A stretch of DNA of 64,000 bases, taken from SpSt-501 sp037481615 (GTDB lineage Bacteria; Desulfobacterota; Desulfobacteria; Desulfobacterales; SpSt-501). The notes under the pieces are model-generated. The model saw nothing but the letters and a program-made list of their open reading frames with translations. It did not search any database and was not told the DNA's origin. The DNA lies in the NCBI GenBank assembly GCA_037481615.1, contig JBBFLI010000006.1. One strand, 5' to 3'. Position 1 is the first letter of the stretch. Each line of letters begins with the position of its first letter. The position numbers were made by a program, and so were the translations under genes. This document shows, one piece after another, positions 28,696-37,063 of this stretch.

Positions 28696-28968
28696 TCAGC
28701 CGGAGGGTTTCTTCAGGCAGGTGCGGCAGGCGGGATAGGCGCGGCAGCGGAAGCGGATCTTCACGCCGCAGCGCATCGCGGCATGCAGGGGCCTGCCGCT
28801 GGCGGGGCGGCACGGGCGTTGCTCGGGCACAGGCGCGGCGCGCATGGAGGCGGTGAACCGCCGGCCGCGGAGCCGGCGGCGGTGGCGCGGCCGGCCCTCG
28901 AGGGATCGGCCGTAGCGATGGACCGCCTCGAAGCGGCAGCGTGGGCGGAAGACCCCCCGGTGCCGCAC
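28696..28968 (-). CDS. Small arginine- and cysteine-rich hypothetical protein
   Basis: 90 residues from a GTG complementary to 28966-28968, with GGAG 8 bp upstream. Codon third positions are almost all G or C, as in the real genes here. About a third of residues are Arg, and cysteines cluster at the C-terminus (RCGVKIRFRC, YPACRTCLKK), giving a very basic, possibly zinc-binding or nucleic-acid-binding protein. No family recognised; a chance frame in GC-rich DNA is possible. Confidence 0.35.
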   Translation of the reverse strand: MRHRGVFRPRCRFEAVHRYGRSLEGRPRHRRRLRGRRFTASMRAAPVPEQRPCRPASGRPLHAAMRCGVKIRFRCRAYPACRTCLKKPSG

Positions 28969-29092
28969 GGTACGTTCTCCGTTTCCGGAGCGCGGGCGGG
29001 CATCAAGGATTCCGGCGGGCGGAGATTTCCTCCTTCCGCCCCCGGTCTTCCTGCTGCCTGCGGGAAAAAATTCCGAAAATATCCGCCCGGGG

Positions 29093-29419
29093 TCAGGAAA
29101 CGGTGTTTCCGGATACGGGGGGGGGTGACTTCCGCGGCGGGGGTCCCGCGGAATTGAGCGAGGAAAGCCAGCCCGGATCGGCGATCGGCCTGCGCGGTTT
29201 GATGGAGAAACGCAGGTAATCGATGAGCTGCTTCAGCCGTTCGGCATAATCTTCTCCGCAGCGTTCCCCCACCGAGCCGCCCCGTGAGCGCAGGGAGAGC
29301 CGTTCGGCCCGGGTGGCTTCCTCCTCGGCGAGGCGCAAAATCTCTTCGGCAGATCGGCCGTTCGCCCACCGCAGAAAATCGACGAAACGGCAATCGCTGG
29401 AAATCATCTCTCCTTTCAT
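29093..29419 (-). CDS. Small soluble hypothetical protein under a PhoB box
   Basis: 108 residues from ATG 29419, with GGAGGGGG just upstream; a second ATG at 29407 has AAAGGAG. The first 75 residues look like a compact helical protein (CRFVDFLRWANGRSAEEILRLAEEE; DYAERLKQLIDYLRFS), followed by a Pro-rich tail. No family recognised. The strong three-unit PhoB box 78 bp upstream suggests expression in phosphate starvation, with olsF ending just upstream of that box. Confidence 0.6.
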   Translation of the reverse strand: MKGEMISSDCRFVDFLRWANGRSAEEILRLAEEEATRAERLSLRSRGGSVGERCGEDYAERLKQLIDYLRFSIKPRRPIADPGWLSSLNSAGPPPRKSPPPVSGNTVS

Positions 29420-29496
29420 ACCCCCTCCGGACCGCAGGCCCCCGCAGCCGACGAACGGGGCCGAGGCGGCATCTCCTCCACAAGCCGGTCGCGACC

Positions 29497-29525
29497 CTAT
29501 AAGGGATTTGTTAGAATTTGATGAG
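29497..29525 (-). promoter_or_regulatory. PhoB box upstream of the small hypothetical gene
   Basis: Minus strand, three 7-bp units exactly 11 bp apart: CTCATCA, CTAACAA, CTTATAG, in an A+T-rich island. TATAGG inside the last unit could also serve as a -10 element. One of the clearest boxes in the window. Confidence 0.72.
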
Positions 29526-29655
29526 GACGGCGGCGAAGAGGGAAAACGTTTTTCGCCCTCCCCCCTACCCTGCGGCGAACGGCAATGCCGCCTCCCCCCT
29601 CGCCGGGGGTCGCCTCGCGGAAGGAAACCGGAATCTTTCTCTCCCGCCTCCTGCT

Positions 29656-31542
29656 TCAGCCCCCGCCCGAAGAGCGCGCCGGCGTCCCGGCCCCCCACCC
29701 GCAGGCCGGCGGCGCCGACCCCTGAGCGGCGTGGAAGGCGAGGAAGGCCTTCAGGCCCTCGTCGCCCAGGTAGCGCCGAAGCGTGCGACGGTCGGTCTTG
29801 AGCAGATCGACCACGATCAGCCCGTCCATCACGTTTGCGAAGCTCTTGTCGATGTTGAAGGCCAGAAGCTGCCCGCCCAGGTTGAGGTAGTGACGCAGCA
29901 GCACGGGCACCTCTTTCCGCTGGAACTCGAGGTCGGCGATCAACGCGCAGACTTCCCGGAAATCAGCGAACGAAAGGTTCCGGGCGATCCCCTCGCATCC
30001 CGGGACACGGACCGGCTTGAGCACGGCCGGCTTGCGGGGCCGCACCATGAGTGAGAGGTCCTTCGCCTGGCTGTGCTGCAGGAGCGTCGAGGCGATCAAG
30101 CGGCGGGAGAGGTCGCTGTAGTCCCGGCTGATGCTCACGGGCCCGAAGAGGCTGCGGTAGCGGGGGTGGCGGGCGATGAAGCTGCCGATGCCTTTCCACA
30201 GCAACAGGAGCGAAGAGTAAGACTTCTGGTATTCGGGGCAGATGAAGGAGCGGCCCATTTCGAGCGCCGGCCCGATCTCGCGGAAGAATTCCATACGGCT
30301 GTGGAAGAGGGTCGTCGTGTAGAGCCCTTCCCGGCCATGGCGGGCAAGGATGCGGTCGGTGGGGCCGATGCGGTAAGCCCCCACGATCCGGCCCTCCTTC
30401 TCGTCCCAGAGGAAGAGATGGAGGTAGATCGAATCGAAGCGATCCAAGTCGAAGGCGTTCCCGGTCCCCTCCGAGGCGGCGCGGAAGGTGATTTCACGCA
30501 GGCGGCCGATCTCGAGCAGGGTGCGGGGGATCTCACGGGCCTCGGCCAGAAAGACGGCGAAGGAGCCGCTGCGCACGAGCAGCCGCTCGGCAGGGAGAGA
30601 GGCGATTTCGCTCTTGAGGCGCTTAGGGTCCTGGGCGGCGGCGATCTCCGCCTGCCGGCGCCGCACGCCCGGGAGCGGCAGAGGAGGCAGGCTCCTCCGG
30701 GGACGCGGGCGGTAGCCCAGGATGTAGGTCCGCCAGCGCAGGTAGTCCACCAGCCGGCGGTCGTCCGTTTCATAGCCCTGCAGCCAGCGGAAAGGGATCG
30801 GGGCGCCGATCTTGACCGAGATCGGCCGGGTGCGCCGGTGGAGCAGCTCCCGGGCGAGCAGCGCCGTGCGCAGCCGGGGATGAAGAAGCCCGGCGAGGTG
30901 AAACCCCATCCGGTTGCGGCCGCGGATGAAGACCGGGACGACCGTCGCCCGGCTGCGGCGCACGATGGCCCCCACTGCGGGATTCCAGGGCGGATCGGTG
31001 ATCGCGCCGGAGCGCCACCGGAGGTGGGAGACCTCGCCGGCCGGGAAGACGAGCAGCAAGCCGCCGTCGGACACCCAGCGGATCGCCTGCCGCAGCGCCC
31101 CGAGGTTGGCCGACGCCGCACCCGGCCGCGCAAAGGGATCGACGGGGATCAGCAGCGGCCGGAGTTGGGGGATACGGCTCAGGAGGTGGTTCGCGAGAAT
31201 CTTCACATCCGGGCGCACGGCGAGCAGCAGATCGGCGAGCAGCAGTCCTTCGATGCCGCCGAAGGGGTGGTTCGCCACGACGACCGTGGGCCCCTCCGCC
31301 GGGATCTGTTCCCGGCCCTCGTTCAACGGTTGACCGTGTGCGGCGAGCCCCTCCAAGGTCGCGCGCACGAAGGCCCGCGGGTCCTCGATCGACGCCAGGC
31401 TCCGGTAGAGGCGCTCGCAATCCGCAAGACCGAGCAGCCGCTCGATAGGCCGGCGGGCGAGCGCGCGCAAAGGGGAGCCGGTGGAAGAAGGGGGACTCAG
31501 CCGGAAAATGGCGGAAGAACCTCGACCGTTTGCATCTTGCAT
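29656..31542 (-). CDS. olsF: Bifunctional ornithine-lipid synthase, OlsF-type (PlsC-like + OlsB-like)
   Basis: 628 residues in two parts. The N-terminal lysophospholipid-acyltransferase-like domain (about 80-270) has the HPFGGIE variant of the HX4D motif at 92-98 and FPAGEVS. The C-terminal domain (about 320-560) is the hemolysin/OlsB-type GNAT fold: RIVGAYRIG, ALEMGRSFICPEYQ, LLLWKGI and FGPVSISRDY. In characterised OlsF the C-terminal part N-acylates ornithine and the N-terminal part adds the second acyl chain, giving a phosphorus-free membrane lipid. A PhoB-like box upstream and the Pho-island context support this role. An aminolipid with another amino acid head group remains possible. Confidence 0.8.
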   Translation of the reverse strand: MQDANGRGSSAIFRLSPPSSTGSPLRALARRPIERLLGLADCERLYRSLASIEDPRAFVRATLEGLAAHGQPLNEGREQIPAEGPTVVVANHPFGGIEGLLLADLLLAVRPDVKILANHLLSRIPQLRPLLIPVDPFARPGAASANLGALRQAIRWVSDGGLLLVFPAGEVSHLRWRSGAITDPPWNPAVGAIVRRSRATVVPVFIRGRNRMGFHLAGLLHPRLRTALLARELLHRRTRPISVKIGAPIPFRWLQGYETDDRRLVDYLRWRTYILGYRPRPRRSLPPLPLPGVRRRQAEIAAAQDPKRLKSEIASLPAERLLVRSGSFAVFLAEAREIPRTLLEIGRLREITFRAASEGTGNAFDLDRFDSIYLHLFLWDEKEGRIVGAYRIGPTDRILARHGREGLYTTTLFHSRMEFFREIGPALEMGRSFICPEYQKSYSSLLLLWKGIGSFIARHPRYRSLFGPVSISRDYSDLSRRLIASTLLQHSQAKDLSLMVRPRKPAVLKPVRVPGCEGIARNLSFADFREVCALIADLEFQRKEVPVLLRHYLNLGGQLLAFNIDKSFANVMDGLIVVDLLKTDRRTLRRYLGDEGLKAFLAFHAAQGSAPPACGWGAGTPARSSGGG

Positions 31543-31598
31543 GGGCGACCTCCGGTTCCGGTCTTCGGGGACCGGAAGACGGAGAGCTTCGCGCGGTT

Positions 31599-31638
31599 CC
31601 TTTAAGCGATCGTTAGCCGAGCGCGAATTTTGCGTTCA
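31599..31638 (-). promoter_or_regulatory. Candidate PhoB box upstream of olsF
   Basis: Minus strand, units at 11-bp spacing: TGAACGC, TTCGCGC, CTAACGA, TTAAAGG, ending 56 bp before the olsF start. One unit (CTAACGA) is identical to a unit in the pstC box; the others are looser. Confidence 0.5.
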
Positions 31639-31670
31639 GACCGCGATCCGGAGGTCGCCGGCGGGAAGTT

Positions 31671-31699
31671 CTAGCCGATCCGCAACATGCGTCTAACCG
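31671..31699 (+). promoter_or_regulatory. Candidate PhoB box upstream of lysE-like gene
   Basis: Plus strand, CTAGCCG (31671), GCAACAT (31682), CTAACCG (31693), 11 bp apart. CTAGCCG recurs in the phoB box and CTAACCG in the pstS box. It overlaps an upstream ATG (31687), which argues that translation of the exporter starts at 31723. Confidence 0.55.
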
Positions 31700-31722
31700 T
31701 TTTCGGGGAAACAAGAGCCGTC

Positions 31723-32349
31723 ATGTTCTGGGAGGGATTGGCAACCGGTTTCCTGCTCTGCGCGCCGCTCGGGCCGATCGGGATCCTCTGCCTGCAGCGC
31801 ACCCTGGTCGAGGGCCGCGCCGCCGGGGTGCTCGCGGTCCTGGGCGCGGCCGTCGTCGATGCCGCCTTCGCCTTGCTTGCGGGGTGGGGCCTTGCGCTGC
31901 TCAACCCCTTCCTGCTGGAGAACCGCGGCGTGATCTACCCGGCGGCGGGTGCGGTGCTGGCCGGGGTGGGGATTCGGGTTTTCCGCCGCCGGGGCTCCGG
32001 CGGCGCCCGGAGGCCGTCGCTCCCCGACCGCCGGGTGCGGAGCCTGCCGGGGGCGTTTTTCACCTCCGCCGGCATCATGCTCTCCAACCCGCTGCCGATC
32101 CTCGTTCTGAGCGCCGTTTTTTCCGCGCTCCCCCCCCGCAGCGCCGGACCCTTCGCCCTGGCCGGATGGGTCGCGGGGGTCTTCGCGGGCTCCTCTCTCT
32201 GGGCGCCGCTCCTGGTTCTGGGGGCGGGGATCCTCACCCCCCTCGTCAGCCGCGTGTCTCCGCTGTTCCTCTCCCGCCTGAGCGGGGCGGCGCTTTTCGC
32301 CTGCGGCCTGGTCGTGGCCGGCGCCCCGTGGTTCTCCGCCCCCCCCTGA
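31723..32349 (+). CDS. LysE-family amino-acid exporter
   Basis: 208 residues, about six membrane helices. The N-terminal FATGFLLCAPLGPIG-like region (here LATGFLLCAPLGPIGILC) and the middle TSAGIMLSNPLPILV segment (N-P motif) are typical of LysE/RhtB exporters of amino acids. Start at 31723 is preferred because an upstream in-frame ATG at 31687 sits in a candidate PhoB box. It diverges from the ornithine-lipid synthase, so an ornithine or other basic amino acid link is possible, but the substrate is unproven. Confidence 0.8.
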   Translation: MFWEGLATGFLLCAPLGPIGILCLQRTLVEGRAAGVLAVLGAAVVDAAFALLAGWGLALLNPFLLENRGVIYPAAGAVLAGVGIRVFRRRGSGGARRPSLPDRRVRSLPGAFFTSAGIMLSNPLPILVLSAVFSALPPRSAGPFALAGWVAGVFAGSSLWAPLLVLGAGILTPLVSRVSPLFLSRLSGAALFACGLVVAGAPWFSAPP

Positions 32350-32386
32350 TCGCCCGCCGCCCCGCCGGGCCGCCCGGCGCCGCGGC

Positions 32387-32426
32387 TTCATCAAGATTTA
32401 GCGGGGGCGTAATCGCCGACGAACAC
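32387..32426 (+). promoter_or_regulatory. Candidate PhoB box upstream of the PHP-glycosyltransferase
   Basis: Four 7-bp units at 11-bp spacing: TTCATCA, TTAGCGG, GTAATCG, CGAACAC, ending 90 bp before the start codon. Each is one or two bases from a unit found at pstC, pstS or phoB. Confidence 0.5.
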
Positions 32427-32515
32427 GATGTCGGTCTGATGGGGTCGATGGCGAGACCCGCAGAGCGGGCGCATGCCCTGCCGCCCGCGGCGGGGACCTT
32501 CGACGCCACCGCAGG

Positions 32516-34375
32516 ATGGAGCGCATGCAGGCCGACCTTCATGTTCACTCGCGACACTCCCGGCGGCCCTCGCAGTGGCTGCTGCAGAAAATCGGTTGCC
32601 CCGAGAGCTTCACCGAGCCGTTGCACCTCTACCAGGTCGCCCGGCGGCGGGGGATGGGCCTCGTGACCATCACCGACCACAACCGCATCGAGGGCGCGCT
32701 GGAAATCGCCCACCTGCCGAACGTGGTCATCGGCGAAGAGGTGACGAGCTACTTCCCCGAGGACGGCTGCAAGGTCCATGTCCTCGTCTACCGCATCACG
32801 GAGGCCCAGCATGCCGAGATCCAGAAGCTGCGGGCGAACCTCTACGAACTGGTCGCCTACCTGCGGGGGGAGCGCATCCTGCACGCCGCGGCCCACCCCT
32901 TTTACGCCGTCAACGACCGGCTTTCCCCGGATCACATCGAAAAGCTCCTGCTCTTGTTCCGTGTCTTCGAGATCAACGGCGACACCCACCCCGAGGCGAA
33001 CCGCCGCCTGCGCCGGGTGCTCGCGGCGCTGCGCGCGGAGACGATCCAGCGCCTGGCGGACAGGCATGGCCTCGAGCCGCTCGGTTCCCAGCCCTGGGTC
33101 AAACGCCTGATCGGCGGCTCCGACGACCACAGCTCGCTGTCGATCGGTCACACGTGCACGCGGGTGAGCGGCGCCCGGTCGGTCGAGGAATTCTTCGCCG
33201 GCCTCGAGGACGGCCGGGCGGAGGTGATCGAGCAGCCCTCCTCGCCCAAGCACCTGGCCCACAACCTCTACAGCATCGCCTACCAGTTCTACCGGCACAA
33301 GCTTGATCTGGGCTCCCGGGTCCCCCACGACTTCCTGTTGCGCTTCGTGGACCGCAGCCTGCGCGGAACCGCGACGGAGGCGAGCGGTTTGCTCTCGCGC
33401 CTTCATCTGCTCTGGCAGTATCCCCGCCTGCGCAAGATCCGAGGCAGCCTGCCGGCACCGCTCCTCGAGCTTTTGCGCAAAGAGTCGGCCCGCCTGATCC
33501 GGGAGGAGCCGGCCCTGTTCGCCATGCCGCGCGGATCCGCCGCGGATTCCCCGGCGGCGGCCGAACGTTGGTTTCGTTTCATCCACAAGATGTCGAACCG
33601 GATCCTGCTCGGCTTCGCCAACCACCTGCTCGACCACCTGTCGGGGGCGAATCTCTTCAGCATCTTCCACACCATCGGCTCCGCCGGCGGCTTCTGCACG
33701 CTCCTGGCGCCCTACTTCGTGGGCTTCGCGCATCACCACGCGCAGATCCGTATGGCGCGGCGCCTGACAGCGGCTTTGGGCGAAACCTCCCCCGCCGGGG
33801 GGGAACGGCCGGTCTGCGCCGTTTTCGCCGAGAGCGCGGAGCAGGCGCGCCGGGTGAACGCGGAAGGGGAATCGGGCGAGGTCCACCTCCTCACCTGCGA
33901 AGGTGCGGTGGAGTCGGGCGCCGGGCGGCGTTTCGAGCCGATCGGCGTCTACGATTTCATGGAGCTTCCCGGCGAACGCCTGGTCTACCCGCCGCTTCTC
34001 GAGATGCTCGATTTCTGCTTTTCCCGGTCGGTCAGCCGGATCCATCTCGCGGGTTCGGGTCCCACGGGCCTGGCCGGCCTCTTCATCGGCCGTTTTCTCG
34101 AGCTGCCGATGGATGCGACCCACAACGATGCCGTCCCGCGCTTGGCGCGGCGGCTGACCCAGGACACCTTCATCGAGGACCTGGCCTGGAAGTACCTCGT
34201 CTGGTTCTACGGTCAGGTACGCACGGTTGCCGTTTTCTCGAGGGCGACCGCACGGCTTCTGGTGGACAAAGGGGTCGATCCGGCCAAGATCCGCCTCGTC
34301 GCCGCCCCGGACACCGAGCCGGAGGACGGGCATTTCGGACCCCTGCGCACGCCCATCGCCCAAGGTGCGGTCTGA
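32516..34375 (+). CDS. PHP-domain / glycosyltransferase fusion, apparently truncated
   Basis: 619 residues (an ATG at 32525 is an alternative start). Residues 1-270 form a PHP phosphoesterase domain with metal motifs DLHVHS (7-12), TITDHN (51-56), the HAAAHPF histidines and GGSDDHSS. A helical linker follows, then from about 430 a Rossmann domain like the N-terminal half of GT4 glycosyltransferases (AGSGPTGLAGLFIG; FSRATARLLVDKGVDPAKIRLV). The nucleotide-sugar-binding C-terminal half expected of GT4 is missing: the frame ends shortly after that motif, beside a decayed phoH. The PHP part may still work; the transferase part probably does not. Preceded by a PhoB-like box. Confidence 0.7.
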   Translation: MERMQADLHVHSRHSRRPSQWLLQKIGCPESFTEPLHLYQVARRRGMGLVTITDHNRIEGALEIAHLPNVVIGEEVTSYFPEDGCKVHVLVYRITEAQHAEIQKLRANLYELVAYLRGERILHAAAHPFYAVNDRLSPDHIEKLLLLFRVFEINGDTHPEANRRLRRVLAALRAETIQRLADRHGLEPLGSQPWVKRLIGGSDDHSSLSIGHTCTRVSGARSVEEFFAGLEDGRAEVIEQPSSPKHLAHNLYSIAYQFYRHKLDLGSRVPHDFLLRFVDRSLRGTATEASGLLSRLHLLWQYPRLRKIRGSLPAPLLELLRKESARLIREEPALFAMPRGSAADSPAAAERWFRFIHKMSNRILLGFANHLLDHLSGANLFSIFHTIGSAGGFCTLLAPYFVGFAHHHAQIRMARRLTAALGETSPAGGERPVCAVFAESAEQARRVNAEGESGEVHLLTCEGAVESGAGRRFEPIGVYDFMELPGERLVYPPLLEMLDFCFSRSVSRIHLAGSGPTGLAGLFIGRFLELPMDATHNDAVPRLARRLTQDTFIEDLAWKYLVWFYGQVRTVAVFSRATARLLVDKGVDPAKIRLVAAPDTEPEDGHFGPLRTPIAQGAV

Positions 34376-34377
34376 AC

Positions 34378-35376
34378 CGACTTCATCCGTCTTCCCGGTC
34401 CTCGAGAACGGCGGCATCGCCGCCCGTTTCGCCGACCGTGTGGATGGTACATCCTGGAGGAAGCCCGAGGAAGCGGGCTCGAGCACCCGATTCTCGTGAC
34501 CAACGACCGGATGCTGCGGCTCGAGGCGCGGCCGAGCGGCATTCCGAGCGAGATCTGCCGGGAGTCCGTACCCTTCGGCTCCGAGGCCGAGCATTTCACA
34601 GGGTTCGGGACCGATCGCGGGCGGGCGCCCGTGAACGGCTTTTCCTGGAACGGGCAAGGCAAACCGGTCTTCGTCGGGGCCGAGGGGCAGAAGACGATCG
34701 ACCGTCGGCGCCGCGGCTGGAAGGTCACCCCGTGCAACGTCCACCGGAACCCGGCGGTCGAGCTGATGATGAACCCGGACATCCTGGTCGCCTCGATCCA
34801 GAGCGAAGCGGGTTACGGCCAGAGCGTTCTCTCGTTCGCCTGCGCGCTCGCTTCCTCCGCGAGCGCATGAGCCACGAGAAGATCTACGTCATCAAGCCGA
34901 CGGTTGAGATCGGCCGGAAGCTGGGCTGCCTGCCGGGCCGGCTCGACGAAAAGAGGGAGCCTTACACCCGCTCGATCTGCGAGCTCGCGCTCAAGCTCCA
35001 CCCGCTGCGGCCGGCGAACCAGATCTTCCGGGAGGCGGACCAGCGTCCGCCGGTCTTCAACCCGCGGTTCTTCGGAATCCCGCCCCTCAACGACATCCGC
35101 GGCATGAACATCGAGCAGGCGGTCGTGATCATCGACGCAGATGCAGAATCTCTCCCGCCCGGAATGTCGCACGCTGTTGTCGCGCATGGGCGAGGGGGTG
35201 AAATGCTTCCGCCCGGGGGACACGCGGCAGGTCGACCCCCCCGACCTCAGCCCCGAGAACAACGGCCCGAACTGGCCGGTCAAGAAGTTCAAGGGCAGCC
35301 GCATCTGTGCGCACCCCGTGCTCAAAGGCGAGAAGCCCCGCGGACCGATCACCGATCGGGGGATCGCTACGGGCTA
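34378..35376 (+). pseudogene. Decayed phoH-family ATPase (PIN-PhoH type), frameshifted
   Basis: Pieces of a PhoH-like protein lie in successive frames. About 34446-34870: the end of the PIN domain (EHPILVTNDRMLRLEA) and the start of the ATPase (PCNVHRNPAVELMMNPDI), with Walker A degraded to SEAGYGQS. From 34867: KPTVEIGRKLGCLPGRLDEK and NIEQAVVIIDA (Walker B). From about 35138: AQNLSRPECRTLLSRMGEGVKC and the GDTRQVDPP / FKGSRICAHPVLKGEK end. The N-terminal PIN domain is largely absent. At least two frameshifts plus the lost P-loop make it non-functional. It abuts the truncated PHP-glycosyltransferase, suggesting a deletion joined the two. Confidence 0.8.
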
Positions 35377-35435
35377 TAACCGAAAACGCACGGGATGCTC
35401 ACGCCGGTCAAACGGGACGGCGCAAGGATTCCCTC

Positions 35436-35969
35436 ATGAACCAGCTCACCCCGATCCTGCATCGATGGGATGTTCGCGGGCTCGCCGCCATTTTCGGCCT
35501 GGACTCCCGGCGGCGCATCGCGCGCCTGCTGCCGTGGGTCTCCCGCAGCGCCGACGGACCGGCCTATCCCCTGGTCCTCGCTTTCCTCCTGGTCTGGGAT
35601 CCGCCGGCGGGACGGCAGTTGCTGCTGGCGGGACTCTTCGCTTTCGCCCTCGAGCTTTCCGCCTACCGCCTGCTCAAGCAGGCGGTCAAGCGCCGCCGGC
35701 CCTTCGAAACCTTGCCCCAGATCGCCTGCCGCCGCCGGCCCGCCGACCGCTTCAGCTTCCCTTCCGGCCACACGGCCGCGGCCTTCGTGATGGCCGCGCT
35801 CCTCGGCCGCTTCTGCCCGGTGCTCGCTCCCGCGGCGGGGCTCTGGGCGGCCGCGGTCGGCCTCTCCCGGGTCTACCTGGGGGTGCATTTCCCGAGCGAC
35901 GTCGTGGGCGGCATGATCCTCGGGTCCGTGAGTGCGGTCTGCGGCATCGCCGCGACGGTCATGCTCTGA
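35436..35969 (+). CDS. PAP2-family membrane phosphatase
   Basis: 177 residues from ATG 35436 (AAGGA upstream). The three acid-phosphatase motifs are intact: KRRRP (85-89), SFPSGH (107-112) and SRVYLGVHFPSD (144-155), between about four membrane helices. Family members dephosphorylate phosphatidate, PGP or undecaprenyl pyrophosphate at the membrane. Two bases before a glycosyltransferase gene and inside the Pho island, it could supply diacylglycerol for glycolipid synthesis; that role is inference. Confidence 0.88.
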   Translation: MNQLTPILHRWDVRGLAAIFGLDSRRRIARLLPWVSRSADGPAYPLVLAFLLVWDPPAGRQLLLAGLFAFALELSAYRLLKQAVKRRRPFETLPQIACRRRPADRFSFPSGHTAAAFVMAALLGRFCPVLAPAAGLWAAAVGLSRVYLGVHFPSDVVGGMILGSVSAVCGIAATVML

Positions 35970-35971
35970 AC

Positions 35972-37063
35972 ATGGGCCTGCGCATCCTCTACGGCGTCCA
36001 GGGGACCGGAAACGGCCACTTGAGCCGCTCCCGGGAAATCGTCCGCTGCCTCAAGTCGCGGGGCCACGACGTGCGCGTCATCGTGAGCGGCCGCCCCGCC
36101 GAGCGGCTCTGGGACATGGAGGACTTCGAACCCTACCGGGTGCTGCCCGGGCTCACTTTCGCGACCCGTCGGGGGAGGCTCGAGCCCTTGCGTACGCTCG
36201 CCGGCCTGAAACTCCTCCGGTTCTACGCCGACATCCGCGGCGAGGACGTCCGCGGGATCGATCTCGTGATCACCGATTTCGAGCCGATCACGGCTCGCAT
36301 CGCCCGCCGCCATCGCCTGCCTGCGATCGGAATCGGCCACCAGTACGCGTTTCGCCACCGCATCCCCGTCGCGGGCTTCGATCCCGCCGCCTGGTTCATC
36401 CTGCGGTGCTTTGCTCCGGCCCGCTTCACGCTCGGCCTGCACTGGCATCCTTTCGGCCAGCCCCTCCTCCCCCCGGTGCTTCCCCGGCTCCCGGCCGGGG
36501 ATCCGCCGTTCACGGCCGACCGGCTCCTCGTCTACCTCCCCTTCGAGGAGGAGGAGGACATCCGGCGCCTTCTCCACCCCTTCACCGACCGGCGCTTCGT
36601 GATCTACCATCCGCTCGACCGCGCGCATGACGAGGGACACCTGAGGTGGCGCCTTCCCAGCCGGAGCGGGTTTCTCCGGGCGCTTGCCGAAAGCGCCGGG
36701 GTGATCACCAACGCGGGCTTCGAGCTGGCGAGCGAGGCCCTGCAGCTGGGGAAGAAGATCCTTGTCAAGCCGCTTCGCGGGCAGATGGAGCAGCTTTCGA
36801 ATGCGCGGGCGCTTTCCCTTCTCGGGTTGGGCAGCGTGATGAAGCGGCTGGACCGGCACGCGGTGGAGGAGTTTCTCGCCCGCCCCGCCGGCGTGCGCGT
36901 CCGCTATCCCGACATGGCCGGGCGGATCGCGCAGTGGATCTCCGCGTGCCGGTGGGAGGAAACGGCCGGTCTGGTGCGGGGCGCCTGGGGGGACACCGTC
37001 TTTCCCGCCGGTACCGCCGCCGGAGCGGCGGCGCGACCCCCCTCGCCCCTCATTCCGGCATGA
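35972..37063 (+). CDS. Glycosyltransferase, MJ1255/VC2487-type (GT28-like)
   Basis: 363 residues starting 2 bp after the PAP2 stop. The N-terminal GVQGTGNGHLSRS (8-20) is the glycine loop of MurG-like GT-B enzymes, and the C-terminal half has the NAGFELASEALQLGKKILVKP donor-binding block with its invariant Glu. This conserved group has no settled function. Coupling with PAP2 and the Pho context point to glycolipid or envelope glycan synthesis. Its last 14 bp overlap the convergent PEP-synthase-like gene. Confidence 0.82.
   Translation: MGLRILYGVQGTGNGHLSRSREIVRCLKSRGHDVRVIVSGRPAERLWDMEDFEPYRVLPGLTFATRRGRLEPLRTLAGLKLLRFYADIRGEDVRGIDLVITDFEPITARIARRHRLPAIGIGHQYAFRHRIPVAGFDPAAWFILRCFAPARFTLGLHWHPFGQPLLPPVLPRLPAGDPPFTADRLLVYLPFEEEEDIRRLLHPFTDRRFVIYHPLDRAHDEGHLRWRLPSRSGFLRALAESAGVITNAGFELASEALQLGKKILVKPLRGQMEQLSNARALSLLGLGSVMKRLDRHAVEEFLARPAGVRVRYPDMAGRIAQWISACRWEETAGLVRGAWGDTVFPAGTAAGAAARPPSPLIPA

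Noticed and set aside
28207..29157. Long plus-strand open frame between phnC and the small hypothetical gene
   Set aside because: Arg/Ala/Gly-rich composition without recognisable motifs, runs across the phnC promoter region and lacks a ribosome site; typical of GC-rich noncoding DNA.
31687..31722. Upstream ATG at 31687 as start of the lysE-like gene
   Set aside because: It lies inside a candidate PhoB box and the added residues are not LysE-like; ATG 31723 begins the typical N-terminus.
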